A DNA stretch of 41,229 bases from a virus. Both the position numbers and the translations under genes were made by a program. Position 1 is the stretch's first letter. Every line of letters begins with the position of its first letter. The notes beneath the pieces are model-generated. The model was not told the origin of the DNA. It was given only the letters and a program-made list of their open reading frames with translations, and did not search any database. The stretch covers positions 1 through 41,229 of IMG/VR virus record IMGVR_UViG_3300022540_000057, one strand, 5' to 3'. Below are positions 32,225 through 39,328 of the stretch, one piece after another.

Positions 32225-32506
32225 TTAAATTTCCATTCGGTCATTGATGCTGTTTAATATTTCTGTGAGTGTTTTTACTTTACTTACCTGACTTAAGATA
32301 TATCCAGATAGTTCACAAGATGGTTCTTTTTCTGTTCCGTCTCTTTCTAATGGGTTAGCTGAACTACATACCCTTGTAGTCTTTTCATTTAGTCTTGAGA
32401 CTGATGCATCTAATCTATCAATTGCATTAGATAACTCATCCATAGTAATCCATACCTCACCAGGCTTTTCAGGTGTTTTAGCTGTTCCTGCGTTTCCTTC
32501 ATTCAT
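32225..32506 (-). CDS. Hypothetical helical phage protein
   Basis: The 93-residue protein has a long helix with heptad pattern (MDELSNAIDRLDASVSRLNE, about 22-41) and a second at the C terminus (VKTLTEILNSINDRMEI). A Cys/Ser-rich, charged loop lies between. It looks like a short coiled-coil adaptor. GGAG is present ahead of the ATG. No function can be assigned. Confidence 0.68.
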   Translation of the reverse strand: MNEGNAGTAKTPEKPGEVWITMDELSNAIDRLDASVSRLNEKTTRVCSSANPLERDGTEKEPSCELSGYILSQVSKVKTLTEILNSINDRMEI

Positions 32507-32525
32507 AGGTAATTCTCCTTTGTTA

Positions 32526-32548
32526 GTTTGTTTATTAATTAAACGATC
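32526..32548. repeat. 23-bp palindromic repeat, copy 13
   Basis: Arms are GTTTGTTT and AAACGATC. It lies 3 bp after the end of the Sak4-like gene and 19 bp ahead of ATG 32506 in the minus direction. Confidence 0.8.
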
Positions 32549-32551
32549 TTG

Positions 32552-33361
32552 TTAAATTTCTAACTTAGGCTTATCCTTCCATGGTAAGCCTATCTTTTTA
32601 AGTAACTTCTTAATATCTGGATCTTCTGTATGTGAAAGTTTGCCATTAGACTTAAGGCGTGAACGGGCAAGATATTTGCCTTGAGCTTCAACTAACATTT
32701 CACGTTTTACAGGAGTACCCTTGCCAAGTAGTACATATAGTTCATCAAATTGCAAAGGGATAGTTAGTAGTGCATTACCAGTGATGTTAAGACGGTATTT
32801 CTCAACTTTAATAGGCACACCATCTTTAGTCATACCTATTGTGTCCTCAGTTTCTTTTAAGTGGGCAAGGAGAAAGAAGTCAGCTTTGAGTGACATTAGA
32901 CGCTTGATCTTATTAACAATTTTTACTTTAGTAGGATTATAATCTCGACGATGCATAGGAACTTCACCTGCACGGCCTGCAAGTTTCATAGTATAGTTCA
33001 TAACTGCATCATTGAACATAGAAAGGTCAAGTGCATAAGTGCCAAATAAGTCAAAGTAGCCTGTCTGAATACGGAGTTCAGTACTCTTTTCCCATTCAGC
33101 ATAGACGGTAGGATTGTAAGGGTCTTCATTTTCCCAGCGAGTATCGGCTGTAATATCACCTTTATCTATCCAAGGCTTAAGGCATTTAGTCCCACCAGGA
33201 TCGAAGGAATCTATATGGACAGGAAAGCGAGCAGTAGAAAGTAGGTAAGTCTTACCACTACCAATATCGCCAGAGATTATAGCACTAAAGCGCTTTTGTA
33301 AAGGGTCGTTAGCGTAATATTCACGTACTCGAAGGAGTTCTTTTTTAGAGTCGTAGGGCAT
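32552..33361 (-). CDS. Sak4-like / AAA_24-type RecA-fold ATPase
   Basis: The 269-residue protein has Walker A GDIGSGKT at 31-38, then HIDSFDPGGTK, and a Walker B-type strand (KADFFLLAHLKE) near 155-166. QFDELYVLLGK and a tail with DPDIKKLLKKIGL follow. This is the layout of phage AAA_24/Sak4-like ATPases that promote single-strand annealing in recombination. The nuclease gene lies directly upstream, with its stop 2 bp away, as expected for a recombination pair. Confidence 0.82.
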   Translation of the reverse strand: MPYDSKKELLRVREYYANDPLQKRFSAIISGDIGSGKTYLLSTARFPVHIDSFDPGGTKCLKPWIDKGDITADTRWENEDPYNPTVYAEWEKSTELRIQTGYFDLFGTYALDLSMFNDAVMNYTMKLAGRAGEVPMHRRDYNPTKVKIVNKIKRLMSLKADFFLLAHLKETEDTIGMTKDGVPIKVEKYRLNITGNALLTIPLQFDELYVLLGKGTPVKREMLVEAQGKYLARSRLKSNGKLSHTEDPDIKKLLKKIGLPWKDKPKLEI

Positions 33362-33363
33362 GA

Positions 33364-34347
33364 TTATTTATCTCCTTGCCACTTAAGATCTTTTTTATGT
33401 GTAGTTTGCATAGCTGCGGGATTCCAGAAGCTTTGAACATAACCCAAAGGTGGCTCATGTGCTTGGCGTAAAGGATTATCCCAGGACATGCAGAAATCGT
33501 GATAGGTGCACCCTCTGTATTTAGAACAACTGCCGGAATCCATAGGAAAGGCCATTAGCACAGAGTCTGAATCTTTGCATGAAGATAACTTATCCATTTC
33601 CATCTCAAGTTTGTCATACAAGTCATTTACAGTCCATAGCCACACATTCATCTGTTCAGGAGTTTTCCAAGCAGGGACTCGTTTAAAGTTGATATGATAA
33701 CCTTGGGCTCTAGCCCTGCCTCCACGAGGTAGGTAGTGGAAAGAAGTGCCACAGAATTCTATACCAATTACTTGTTCAATAGGATACATGCAGTAAAGGC
33801 AGTGTGTATAAGTGCCGTTTTGAAGACCTAGGAAGAAACTGTCTGCCCACCAAGGGTAATCCATAGATCGTTCAGTAGCTGACTTATGATCCCAAGAGAA
33901 TATCTTTCCATCTTCACACCGTTCCAAGACAGAGTCCATTCGATAGTGGAGAACCCGAGATTCGTCAATAGGTACTGTGCCAGAAGTTTCAGTATATAGT
34001 AGTTTGTTATCAACCAAGTCACGCGGTCGCTCGTTAGCAAACTTTGTAAGTGCCATTGCTACAGCTATAGGATCTTTGGGCCGGAATAGTTCGTCGGTGC
34101 TTTCGGAAAACTTGGAACGGTAAAAGTCTAAAAATTTAAGATAAGCCCCCTTAACATCATCGTAGCCGTTAATAAGTTGATGTTCCCTTGCTCTGTGCCA
34201 AGATTCACCAAAGTGCAAATCATGTTCGGGACGATCTGGACGCCAACCTAATATGTATTGATAGAAGTACTGTCTAGGGCAAGTAGCGAAGCAAGTAAGT
34301 TTGGAGGAATCTATGATGGAGTGAGTTGGATGACTAGGTAGTTGCAT
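33364..34347 (-). CDS. Cas4/RecB-like PD-(D/E)XK exonuclease with Cys cluster
   Basis: From ATG 34347, with GGAG ahead, the protein has 327 residues. The N-terminus has SKLTCFATCPRQYFYQYILG, then HFGESWHRARE. The catalytic core has RMDSVLE and FSWDHKSA, giving the D...DxK set. The C-terminus has CSKYRGCTYHDFC, which with the N-terminal Cys makes a likely Fe-S cluster as in Cas4 and AddB. It should resect DNA ends for the annealing ATPase encoded next. Confidence 0.88.
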   Translation of the reverse strand: MQLPSHPTHSIIDSSKLTCFATCPRQYFYQYILGWRPDRPEHDLHFGESWHRAREHQLINGYDDVKGAYLKFLDFYRSKFSESTDELFRPKDPIAVAMALTKFANERPRDLVDNKLLYTETSGTVPIDESRVLHYRMDSVLERCEDGKIFSWDHKSATERSMDYPWWADSFFLGLQNGTYTHCLYCMYPIEQVIGIEFCGTSFHYLPRGGRARAQGYHINFKRVPAWKTPEQMNVWLWTVNDLYDKLEMEMDKLSSCKDSDSVLMAFPMDSGSCSKYRGCTYHDFCMSWDNPLRQAHEPPLGYVQSFWNPAAMQTTHKKDLKWQGDK

Positions 34348-34531
34348 CTTCCTTATCTCCTTTTCCTTTAAATATAGTCCCAGGCCCTTTATCCCAGTCC
34401 ATTTGATCTTCATGTCCAGGACAGCAATCTTTAGGGAAGAAACTTTCATAATGCTCACTATAATAGGGACTTCCTAAGTGTGAACCTTTAGTACATCCAC
34501 AGTTTACACATACTTCTTTTAATTTATCCAT
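34334..34531 (-). CDS. Small Cys/His-rich protein
   Basis: The 65-residue protein from ATG 34531 has CVNCGCTKGSH and a later CCPGHEDQMDW, suggesting a zinc site. A TTG three codons upstream is too close to GGAG to be the start. It overlaps the nuclease gene by 14 bp and the upstream gene by 8 bp. The Cys-x-x-Cys-G-C knuckle is common in phage early proteins. Confidence 0.7.
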   Translation of the reverse strand: MDKLKEVCVNCGCTKGSHLGSPYYSEHYESFFPKDCCPGHEDQMDWDKGPGTIFKGKGDKEDATT

Positions 34532-34718
34532 CTTTATCAATCTCCTTTAATAAATGTAAATCAAGTAATTCTTGAGTTAGTAAAAGAATACAGTCTGCTA
34601 AGGCTATTCTCCCTAAATGAGTAATAGTAGCATCTATTGTACCTTCAACAGGCTTACTATTAACAACTTTAAGCGCTCCCTTTCTCCATTTAGTAAGCTT
34701 TCGTTTAGACAAAGTCAT
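34524..34718 (-). CDS. Hypothetical small protein
   Basis: The 64-residue protein is taken from ATG 34718, nine bases after GGAG; the ATG at 34727 abuts the GGAG. It has a basic start (SKRKLTKWRKGALK) and a hydrophobic helical end (ALADCILLLTQELLDLHLL). Nothing indicates a specific function. Confidence 0.62.
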   Translation of the reverse strand: MTLSKRKLTKWRKGALKVVNSKPVEGTIDATITHLGRIALADCILLLTQELLDLHLLKEIDKDG

Positions 34719-34732
34719 CTTTATCATCTCCT

Positions 34733-34921
34733 TTAAGGTTCAAATGTGTATAACTTATAATCATCAGGCTTTCCCATAAAATAGTCAGGTGATGTAGAGC
34801 CTCCAAATTTTTGGTTTAGTTCCTCTACAATACACTTAACATAATAATCAGGGACATTTTCTGCTATAAGTTCATCTGAAATATCTTCCCTATCAAAGTT
34901 ATCTACTTTAATTATCTTCAT
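34733..34921 (-). CDS. Conserved-type phage protein (VPDYY / SPDYF motifs)
   Basis: The 62-residue protein has VDNFDREDISDELIAENVPD, VEELNQKFGG and SPDYFMGKPDDYKLY. Its form is that of a small phage family that recurs near recombination genes. Function unknown. It overlaps the upstream gene by 4 bp (ATGA). Confidence 0.75.
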   Translation of the reverse strand: MKIIKVDNFDREDISDELIAENVPDYYVKCIVEELNQKFGGSTSPDYFMGKPDDYKLYTFEP

Positions 34922-35208
34922 ATTACAAGATTCCTTTCTATATAGTTACCTTTTTTGTACAATAATAGGTTTAAACATCCATGTAGTTTAGCAAAGATAC
35001 TGCATGCTATGGCATTCATCACGTTCAAGGAACATAAGACAATGTAATCCTCCGGTTCAGAATATTTAAGAATGGAGTTAAACTGTCTATGTATATTGTT
35101 AGTAGCATATCTGTCCATTAAGCCTTCAGACAGATACACTACCTCACCGTATTGTTTAGTAGCATTAAAGTTATGAGCTGATTTGTTAATAATGAAGACC
35201 TTTGACAT
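34918..35208 (-). CDS. Conserved-type phage protein with LHGCLNLLLY motif
   Basis: The 96-residue protein has VFIINKSAHNF, EVVYLSEGLMDRYATNN, then SEPEDYIVLCSLNVMNAIAC and FAKLHGCLNLLLYKKG. The sequence resembles a widespread small phage protein of unknown function. AAAGGA precedes ATG 35208. Confidence 0.75.
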   Translation of the reverse strand: MSKVFIINKSAHNFNATKQYGEVVYLSEGLMDRYATNNIHRQFNSILKYSEPEDYIVLCSLNVMNAIACSIFAKLHGCLNLLLYKKGNYIERNLVI

Positions 35209-35210
35209 AG

Positions 35211-35588
35211 TTAATCCTTTCCAGGTTTAGACTTTACAGCATCCAAGATGCCAGGCGGAGCTATGGTATTATCTCGGATTAAGTCCTTCGATCGTTTATC
35301 ACCTGAGTTAGGGGTTAGTAAAGGATTGATAGTAGGTTTTTTATTCAGTTCGTTTGATTTTTGAACGAACTTGAAATCGTTAAATAGTTTATCAAGATCA
35401 CTTTTGGGCTTGCCAGGATCGGGACGAGTAAGAAGTTCATTATTTATATCTTTGAATGGATAATCAGGATGTTCATCAGGGCAGGAGTGAGGGGCTATGA
35501 CAAGGATTACCTTTTGCTGTTTTGGAAGTGCTTTGTGCAGGATGGTTAGTTCAGTTCCGCACTCAGCGCAGAAGATTTGACGGCTCAT
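35211..35588 (-). CDS. Zinc-ribbon start, disordered tail protein
   Basis: The 125-residue protein begins FCAECGTEL (residues 6-14), half a zinc ribbon, with SCPDEHPDYPF at about 34-44. The rest is charged and Pro-rich, likely disordered. Residues about 73-80 (FVQKSNEL) are encoded by a diverged palindromic repeat. AAGGAGG precedes the ATG. Function unknown. Confidence 0.68.
   Translation of the reverse strand: MSRQIFCAECGTELTILHKALPKQQKVILVIAPHSCPDEHPDYPFKDINNELLTRPDPGKPKSDLDKLFNDFKFVQKSNELNKKPTINPLLTPNSGDKRSKDLIRDNTIAPPGILDAVKSKPGKD
35348..35370. repeat. 23-bp palindromic repeat inside coding sequence, copy d
   Basis: Arms GTTCGTT and AACGAAC are perfectly complementary, and both differ from the consensus GATC end in the same way. 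The core is ATTTT. It is read in a phase that would stop in the consensus sequence but is open here. Confidence 0.6.
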
Positions 35589-35740
35589 TGATTCCTCCTT
35601 GTTCTTGTTAGTAATACAGATACCAGATTCATATCTCCGATGCTAAATCCATGTATAGTTATAACATAGTCATGCTTCCACTGATTTAAAGTTTTTTGTA
35701 CTTCAATTTTAGCGCCTAATAATACTTTCCATTCAGTCAT
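35585..35740 (-). CDS. Small hypothetical protein
   Basis: The 51-residue protein is taken from ATG 35740, where GGAG lies 7 bases ahead; a longer upstream frame overlaps another gene and lacks a site. It has a strand-rich, basic sequence (EVQKTLNQWKHDYVITIHGF) and ends RTRRNQ. It overlaps both neighbours by a few bases. Confidence 0.6.
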   Translation of the reverse strand: MTEWKVLLGAKIEVQKTLNQWKHDYVITIHGFSIGDMNLVSVLLTRTRRNQ

Positions 35741-35909
35741 TAGATTTCTCCTTTTTGCAGTCTGGACAGATTCTTGAATATCCTGGAGGATTTTCAAAGA
35801 AATCATCCAACTTCTTTTTATCTTTCCAATACTTTTCTATCTCTGGCATCCACTGACCACAGATTGAACAGGTTATCCCATTTAGTATATCCTGTGTAGC
35901 CTCTCCCAT
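35733..35909 (-). CDS. Small zinc-ribbon protein
   Basis: The 58-residue protein carries CSICGQWMP at 14-22 and CPDC at 49-52, giving two CxxC pairs spaced as in a zinc ribbon, with KYWKDKKKLDDF between. It starts on TAATG shared with the HIRAN gene's stop and runs 8 bp into the next gene. Such proteins often bind DNA or recruit partners, but the role here is unknown. Confidence 0.72.
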   Translation of the reverse strand: MGEATQDILNGITCSICGQWMPEIEKYWKDKKKLDDFFENPPGYSRICPDCKKEKSND

Positions 35910-36214
35910 TATTTATTTTCTTTGATAATAACTTTGATTCGTTCCCATGGTTTAGCTGAGGGATCAAGTTCAGTAATAGTACAAGTTAACCCTTCATCAA
36001 TAATCAAAGCAGCGCCGACTTCAGCTGCAAATTTAGCTGGAACGTATCCTATCATACAATCATCTTTTAACCTGGCAAACTTTAATGCTATTGCATTAGC
36101 ATCGAATCTGTTATCAGGTTCGGGAACCATCTTGAGAACTGTACCTTTCTTTAATTCATCTATTACCTCATCTGACTTGTGGTGCTGAACTCCTGCAATG
36201 TAAAATTCACGCAT
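35909..36214 (-). CDS. HIRAN domain protein
   Basis: The 101-residue protein is essentially one HIRAN domain: FYIAGVQHH at 4-12, KKGTVLKMVPEPDNRFDANA, IALKF and DDCMIGYVPAKFA. HIRAN domains bind 3' DNA ends and occur in HLTF/Rad5 and as stand-alone phage proteins. It should act on DNA ends or stalled forks. AAAGGAG precedes the ATG. Confidence 0.88.
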   Translation of the reverse strand: MREFYIAGVQHHKSDEVIDELKKGTVLKMVPEPDNRFDANAIALKFARLKDDCMIGYVPAKFAAEVGAALIIDEGLTCTITELDPSAKPWERIKVIIKENK

Positions 36215-36275
36215 CTTACTTCTCCTTTGTTAATAGTTATGACTTACATTCCTGTATCAGGAAATAAATTTGTTA

Positions 36276-36298
36276 GTCTGTTAAATAATTAAACGATC
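36276..36298. repeat. 23-bp palindromic repeat, copy 14
   Basis: Arms are GTCTGTTA and AAACGATC. In the minus direction it lies after the 36304 stop, 61 bp before ATG 36214, further from its downstream gene than most copies. A 6-bp hairpin (TTCCTG/CAGGAA, about 36249-36264) lies between. Confidence 0.85.
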
Positions 36299-36303
36299 TA
36301 TTA

Positions 36304-36582
36304 TTAAATACTAGACTTACCAGTCTTGTCCACCAAGCCCCATTTCTGCATTATGTAGTTGAACTCTTGCTTACCATATGGAACTTTAGAGTCTTTACAC
36401 AAAGCAATGCAATTCTCAGCATTCATGCCCAAGCATTCACAATGACATGCCATAGCTCGAGAGTTAAGATCGAGGATCTGCATTTGAGCCTTAGCAGCCA
36501 TTACTTGTACTTTTTGCATCAGGGAAGGATCGGTAGCGTTGATAGTGTCGTCAAAGTTATTGATAATTTCGCTAGCTTTCAT
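36304..36582 (-). CDS. Hypothetical Cys-rich helical protein
   Basis: The 92-residue protein has a helical start (SEIINNFDDTINATD) and a middle with ACHCECLGMNAENCIALC, five Cys in 18 residues, then YGKQEFNYIMQKWGLVDKTG. The Cys cluster could hold a metal. AAAGGAG precedes the ATG. No family is recognised. Confidence 0.7.
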   Translation of the reverse strand: MKASEIINNFDDTINATDPSLMQKVQVMAAKAQMQILDLNSRAMACHCECLGMNAENCIALCKDSKVPYGKQEFNYIMQKWGLVDKTGKSSI

Positions 36583-36612
36583 AAGTTTTCTCCTTTGTTT
36601 AAGTTATTTATA

Positions 36613-37470
36613 CTAATCCTTCAGTCCATGGACTATTAGGTCAAAACAGCCTTTAGGTATCTTTTTATTGGAAAGATGTTGATAGTAAACTGTAGCATCT
36701 AAACCTTGAAGTATCATCCTGTGCTCCCATAAGTAAGAGCGATCTTGATCATTTAACCCAGCTGAGACGTTAAAAGTGTCGCCTGTCTGACTTGACAGTG
36801 TTAGAGAGCCTATCCTACCTTTGGGCACACCATCTTTGGAAATCTCTTCATTCCAGTTTACTATCATATAGGTGTCTGAGCACCTAGGTTTGAATTTCAT
36901 AAGAAATGTAGATCTTTTGTGTTCGTAGAAGTTATTAAGATGTCTGATGATGATGCCTTCATAACCTTGCAGGATCAACTTGTCATAAATCTTCTTGATC
37001 TGGCTTAGATTTTCACATATCCAGAATGGGGCTACTTTGATATAAGGTAAGTTTAACTTAGCTATCTTAGTCAAAGTTATCAATCGTTCAAGTTGAGGCC
37101 TTTTACTTTCTATATCGAATAAGTGATATTCTAATTCAAGGTGCCTAGGATGTAAATTTATCGTGCGGGAAGCTACCGAGTGAATTAGTTCGTGACCACC
37201 TTCGAGGTTAAGTTTGTGTGAGTATAGTTCACCATCGAGTATTAGATCTAAGTTAGAATCGGCCAAGGATTTTTGGATGTGAGGGATGGAGAAGTAAGGA
37301 TTTTCTTCAGATGTTAGAAGTAGATAATTTGTAGATTCTTTTATAGGATAAGCTTTACAACGGTCTCCATCGTATTTAGGTTGAACAATGTAAGGAGGTT
37401 GCCATTTAGCTAAGCGCTTTTCTTCAAAAGGCACACATTTCATTATCCCAGACCATCTTTGCCAGGCCAC
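36613..37470 (-). CDS. ATP-dependent DNA ligase
   Basis: This 285-residue enzyme seals nicks in phage DNA. The adenylation motif is KYDGDR with Lys32, followed by LDGELYSH (motif III region), YHLFDIES, EGIIIR (motif IV) and LMKFKPR (motif V). The C-terminal part is a short OB-fold (VPKGRIGSLTLSS). The GTG at 37470 is used as start: it has AAGGA eight or nine bases ahead in the end of the previous gene, and the next ATG would remove a conserved N-terminal stretch. Size fits small phage ligases. Confidence 0.92.
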   Translation of the reverse strand: MAWQRWSGIMKCVPFEEKRLAKWQPPYIVQPKYDGDRCKAYPIKESTNYLLLTSEENPYFSIPHIQKSLADSNLDLILDGELYSHKLNLEGGHELIHSVASRTINLHPRHLELEYHLFDIESKRPQLERLITLTKIAKLNLPYIKVAPFWICENLSQIKKIYDKLILQGYEGIIIRHLNNFYEHKRSTFLMKFKPRCSDTYMIVNWNEEISKDGVPKGRIGSLTLSSQTGDTFNVSAGLNDQDRSYLWEHRMILQGLDATVYYQHLSNKKIPKGCFDLIVHGLKD

Positions 37471-37472
37471 AA

Positions 37473-37742
37473 CTATATTTCCTTATCCATCAGTTGAAAG
37501 TAGTATTCTTGAATTTCTGGCCAAGTGGAAAATCTATTTATGACACACTTTTCATTATCAAAGCCTGGAACGGCCGAGATTGCAAAGCTTGGGATGGATA
37601 GATGTGAATCACCGTCGAAAGACCAGACTTCAATATCTATACGAAATGACTTTTTGTACTTTTTTCTTAGATTAATTACCATAGTAGGCAATTGATGATA
37701 GGAAGGGACTTCAGTTCTTTTTACTTCTTTATATTCAGACAT
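37473..37742 (-). CDS. Hypothetical protein upstream of ligase
   Basis: From ATG 37742, with AAAGGAT ahead, the protein has 89 residues. It has FRIDIEVWSFDGDSHLSIPS and a C-terminal WPEIQEYYFQLM. An upstream in-frame extension would run through a palindrome and the tRNA-like element, so it is rejected. No family is recognised. Confidence 0.68.
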   Translation of the reverse strand: MSEYKEVKRTEVPSYHQLPTMVINLRKKYKKSFRIDIEVWSFDGDSHLSIPSFAISAVPGFDNEKCVINRFSTWPEIQEYYFQLMDKEI

Positions 37743-37767
37743 TTGTTTATCCTTTTTTTCTTTATAA

Positions 37768-37790
37768 GATCGTTTAATAATCAAACGGAC
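37768..37790. repeat. 23-bp palindromic repeat, copy 15
   Basis: Arms are GATCGTTT and AAACGGAC. In the minus direction it begins 4 bp after the tRNA-like element and ends 25 bp before ATG 37742. Confidence 0.9.
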
Positions 37791-37794
37791 TGAA

Positions 37795-37854
37795 TGGTGA
37801 GGATAGGATTCGAACCTACACCAGGATAGGACCAACTTATATTAACTCTCACCA
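37795..37854 (-). tRNA. Short tRNA-like element without a D arm
   Basis: On the minus strand TGGTGAG (37854-37848) and CTCACCA (37801-37795) pair fully. A T arm GTAGG, loop TTCGAAT, CCTAT is present, with the classical T loop. Between acceptor and T arm there are only about 28 bases, enough for an anticodon-size hairpin (GTTGG, loop TCCTATC, CTGGT, mostly G-U pairs) but no D arm and no U33. The 3' end reads CACCA. It could be a minimal tRNA mimic, a remnant tRNA, or an attP copy of a host tRNA 3' end. No integrase is visible. Confidence 0.5.
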
Positions 37855-37865
37855 GTCCTAACACA

Positions 37866-38252
37866 TTATTCTTCAGCGGCTAACCGTAGTTGTTCGATCA
37901 TCTCAGCTTGTTTCTCTGGTGTGGAAGTCTTAAACTTGGCAATGAAAGCAGCTCGTGGATCTATCCTAGCGCCGACTTGTGCTATGCCGAGCACCGCAGT
38001 GCTCAGTTTATCCTGGATTTGTTCGGGAGTCGAACCAGCACGAAGGGAAGAACGGATATTTCCTTGAAGTGTTACCTTCCAATTAGCATTCATGTTTGAC
38101 AAGATAGCAGCATCACCGAATAGTTCCTCTGCCTCCTGTAGAGTCTCTGCAGTTTGGACTACTACAGTAGCTTCCATTTCTTTAGTTACCACATTCCCTT
38201 CTCCATCTTTCTTTACCGGAACCTTTGCTGCGACTACTAAATCTTTAGTCAT
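37866..38252 (-). CDS. Conserved-type phage protein, first gene after the consensus promoter
   Basis: The 128-residue protein has LVVAAKVPVKKDGEGNVV, then VQTAETLQEAEELFGDAAIL and IRSSLRAGSTPEQIQDKL, ending EKQAEMIEQLRLAAEE. Such small helical acidic proteins occur in phage early regions; function is unknown. It sits downstream of the promoter at 38323-38351, which predicts strong early expression. AGGAG precedes the ATG. Confidence 0.75.
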   Translation of the reverse strand: MTKDLVVAAKVPVKKDGEGNVVTKEMEATVVVQTAETLQEAEELFGDAAILSNMNANWKVTLQGNIRSSLRAGSTPEQIQDKLSTAVLGIAQVGARIDPRAAFIAKFKTSTPEKQAEMIEQLRLAAEE

Positions 38253-38286
38253 TTTTGTCTCCTAAGTTTAAATTTATTATTGTTAT

Positions 38287-38310
38287 GAGATGGAACTCAC
38301 GTCCCATCCC
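38287..38310 (-). promoter_or_regulatory. 5' leader hairpin with GNRA-type tetraloop
   Basis: On the minus strand GATGGGAC pairs with GTTCCATC around loop GTGA (core 38289-38308), extendable by two pairs to 38287-38310. It lies just downstream of the predicted transcription start and 35 bp ahead of ATG 38252. A 5' hairpin of this kind can protect mRNA or act as a regulatory leader. Confidence 0.6.
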
Positions 38311-38322
38311 GAACCATAATTT

Positions 38323-38351
38323 ATTATAACAGTAGTTGAGTTGGATGTCAA
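38323..38351 (-). promoter_or_regulatory. Consensus sigma70 promoter
   Basis: On the minus strand TTGACA (38351-38346) and TATAAT (38328-38323) match the consensus exactly and are separated by 17 bp. It reads leftwards into the 38252 gene. This implies recognition by the host housekeeping RNA polymerase early in infection. The -35 box overlaps the last codons of the 38348-38494 gene. Confidence 0.85.
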
Positions 38352-38494
38352 GGCATATTTTGGTGTATTTGCACCCAGGTTTGATCAATCCAAGTGGTCA
38401 TGTCAAAGTTATAATAACACCAAGTGTAACCTATCACGATGCCAAGGGCTACACACATAAGGAAATAAAGTAGTTTATCTATCTTTTCAACCAT
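38348..38494 (-). CDS. Small single-span membrane protein
   Basis: The 48-residue protein has a hydrophobic span (LLYFLMCVALGIVIGYTW, 8-25) followed by an aromatic-rich tail (CYYNFDMTTWIDQTW). AAAGGAG precedes the ATG. It follows the preceding gene by 3 bp. It could alter the host membrane; no family is recognised. Confidence 0.68.
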   Translation of the reverse strand: MVEKIDKLLYFLMCVALGIVIGYTWCYYNFDMTTWIDQTWVQIHQNMP

Positions 38495-38497
38495 TTT

Positions 38498-38887
38498 TTA
38501 ATTCTCCTTTTGATCTTTCATTAGTTGATTTAAAGCAGTTGAGATCTGCGCTAGTTGATCCTGGTTAAACTTCTTCAATTGATCTTTGACAGATTTGTTA
38601 AATTTACCTAGCTTAACTACTTTATATCTACCATCTAACCTTGCAAGTTTACGATCAGACTTTTTGTACAGTTCCTTAGTTTCCTTATTCGATTCGACCA
38701 GGGCAACAAGTCGATTGTTAAGTATCGCTATTGACTGCTTGATAGTGTCAATAGTTGAGTTATTAGACTTGATAGTTTCCTTGTAATCATTAAGCTTTTC
38801 TCTCAACTTCTCAGCCTCAGATTTAGGCGCAGGTAGAAGATAATTAGTTACCCTCGGCATTAGACTGTAAAGATGTATGTTATTCAT
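38498..38887 (-). CDS. Coiled-coil protein
   Basis: The 129-residue protein is dominated by a long coiled coil (about 22-75: EAEKLREKLNDYKETIKSNN through VALVESNKETKELYKK) and a basic end with another helix (NQDQLAQISTALNQLM). GGAG lies ten bases ahead of ATG 38887; an ATG ten codons in is an alternative start. No family is recognised. Confidence 0.68.
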   Translation of the reverse strand: MNNIHLYSLMPRVTNYLLPAPKSEAEKLREKLNDYKETIKSNNSTIDTIKQSIAILNNRLVALVESNKETKELYKKSDRKLARLDGRYKVVKLGKFNKSVKDQLKKFNQDQLAQISTALNQLMKDQKEN

Positions 38888-38909
38888 TAGTAGTTTTCTC
38901 CCTTATTTA

Positions 38910-39080
38910 TCACCTATTATCAGTTCCCCATGCAAGGACTGTCTTAACTATTTCCTTCTGTGCAGGGTTAGTAGTCTTCCATTCAGGCAAAGTTATCTTA
39001 GATACAGCATTCCTGAATGGTATAGTTTTAGAATTAAACTTGGTCTTAATCTTTGGTCTGTCAGTCTTGGAATTATTCAT
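38910..39080 (-). CDS. Small basic protein
   Basis: The 56-residue protein begins NNSKTDRPKIKTKFNSK and continues AVSKITLPEWKTTNPAQKEI, ending VLAWGTDNR. AAGGAG lies ahead of the ATG, and the start overlaps the upstream stop (ATGA). It is basic at its N-terminus. Function unknown. Confidence 0.65.
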   Translation of the reverse strand: MNNSKTDRPKIKTKFNSKTIPFRNAVSKITLPEWKTTNPAQKEIVKTVLAWGTDNR

Positions 39081-39274
39081 AGTTTAGTTCTCCTTATATT
39101 AGGATTAAATCTTATAAAAGCTATTCCATCTATACAAATCCACACCCTGCCGTCTTCAGCTACTTGAATACCAAAGTCTTTATTCATACCACCTTCAGGC
39201 ACCGTTTCGATACTTAGATATCCAAGCATGTGAGTTTCCTTTATCTCATTTAGTTTCTTGTACTGACTAGACAT
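39077..39274 (-). CDS. Conserved-type small phage protein
   Basis: The 65-residue protein has YLSIETVPEGG and FGIQVAEDGRVWICIDGIAF followed by IRF, a pattern recurrent in phage genomes without known function. AGGAG precedes the ATG. Confidence 0.74.
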   Translation of the reverse strand: MSSQYKKLNEIKETHMLGYLSIETVPEGGMNKDFGIQVAEDGRVWICIDGIAFIRFNPNIRRTKL

Positions 39275-39305
39275 TAATTACTCCTGTTTAAAAGTTATTT
39301 GTTAA

Positions 39306-39328
39306 GACCGTTTATTAATTAAACGATC
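39306..39328. repeat. 23-bp palindromic repeat, copy 16
   Basis: Arms are GACCGTTT and AAACGATC. In the minus direction it lies at the 3' end of the 39315-39620 gene (overlapping its last codons) and 32 bp before ATG 39274. Confidence 0.88.

Noticed and set aside
37743-37835. N-terminal extension of the gene at 37473-37742
   Set aside because: It would translate through palindrome 15 and the tRNA-like element; ATG 37742 has a ribosome binding site.
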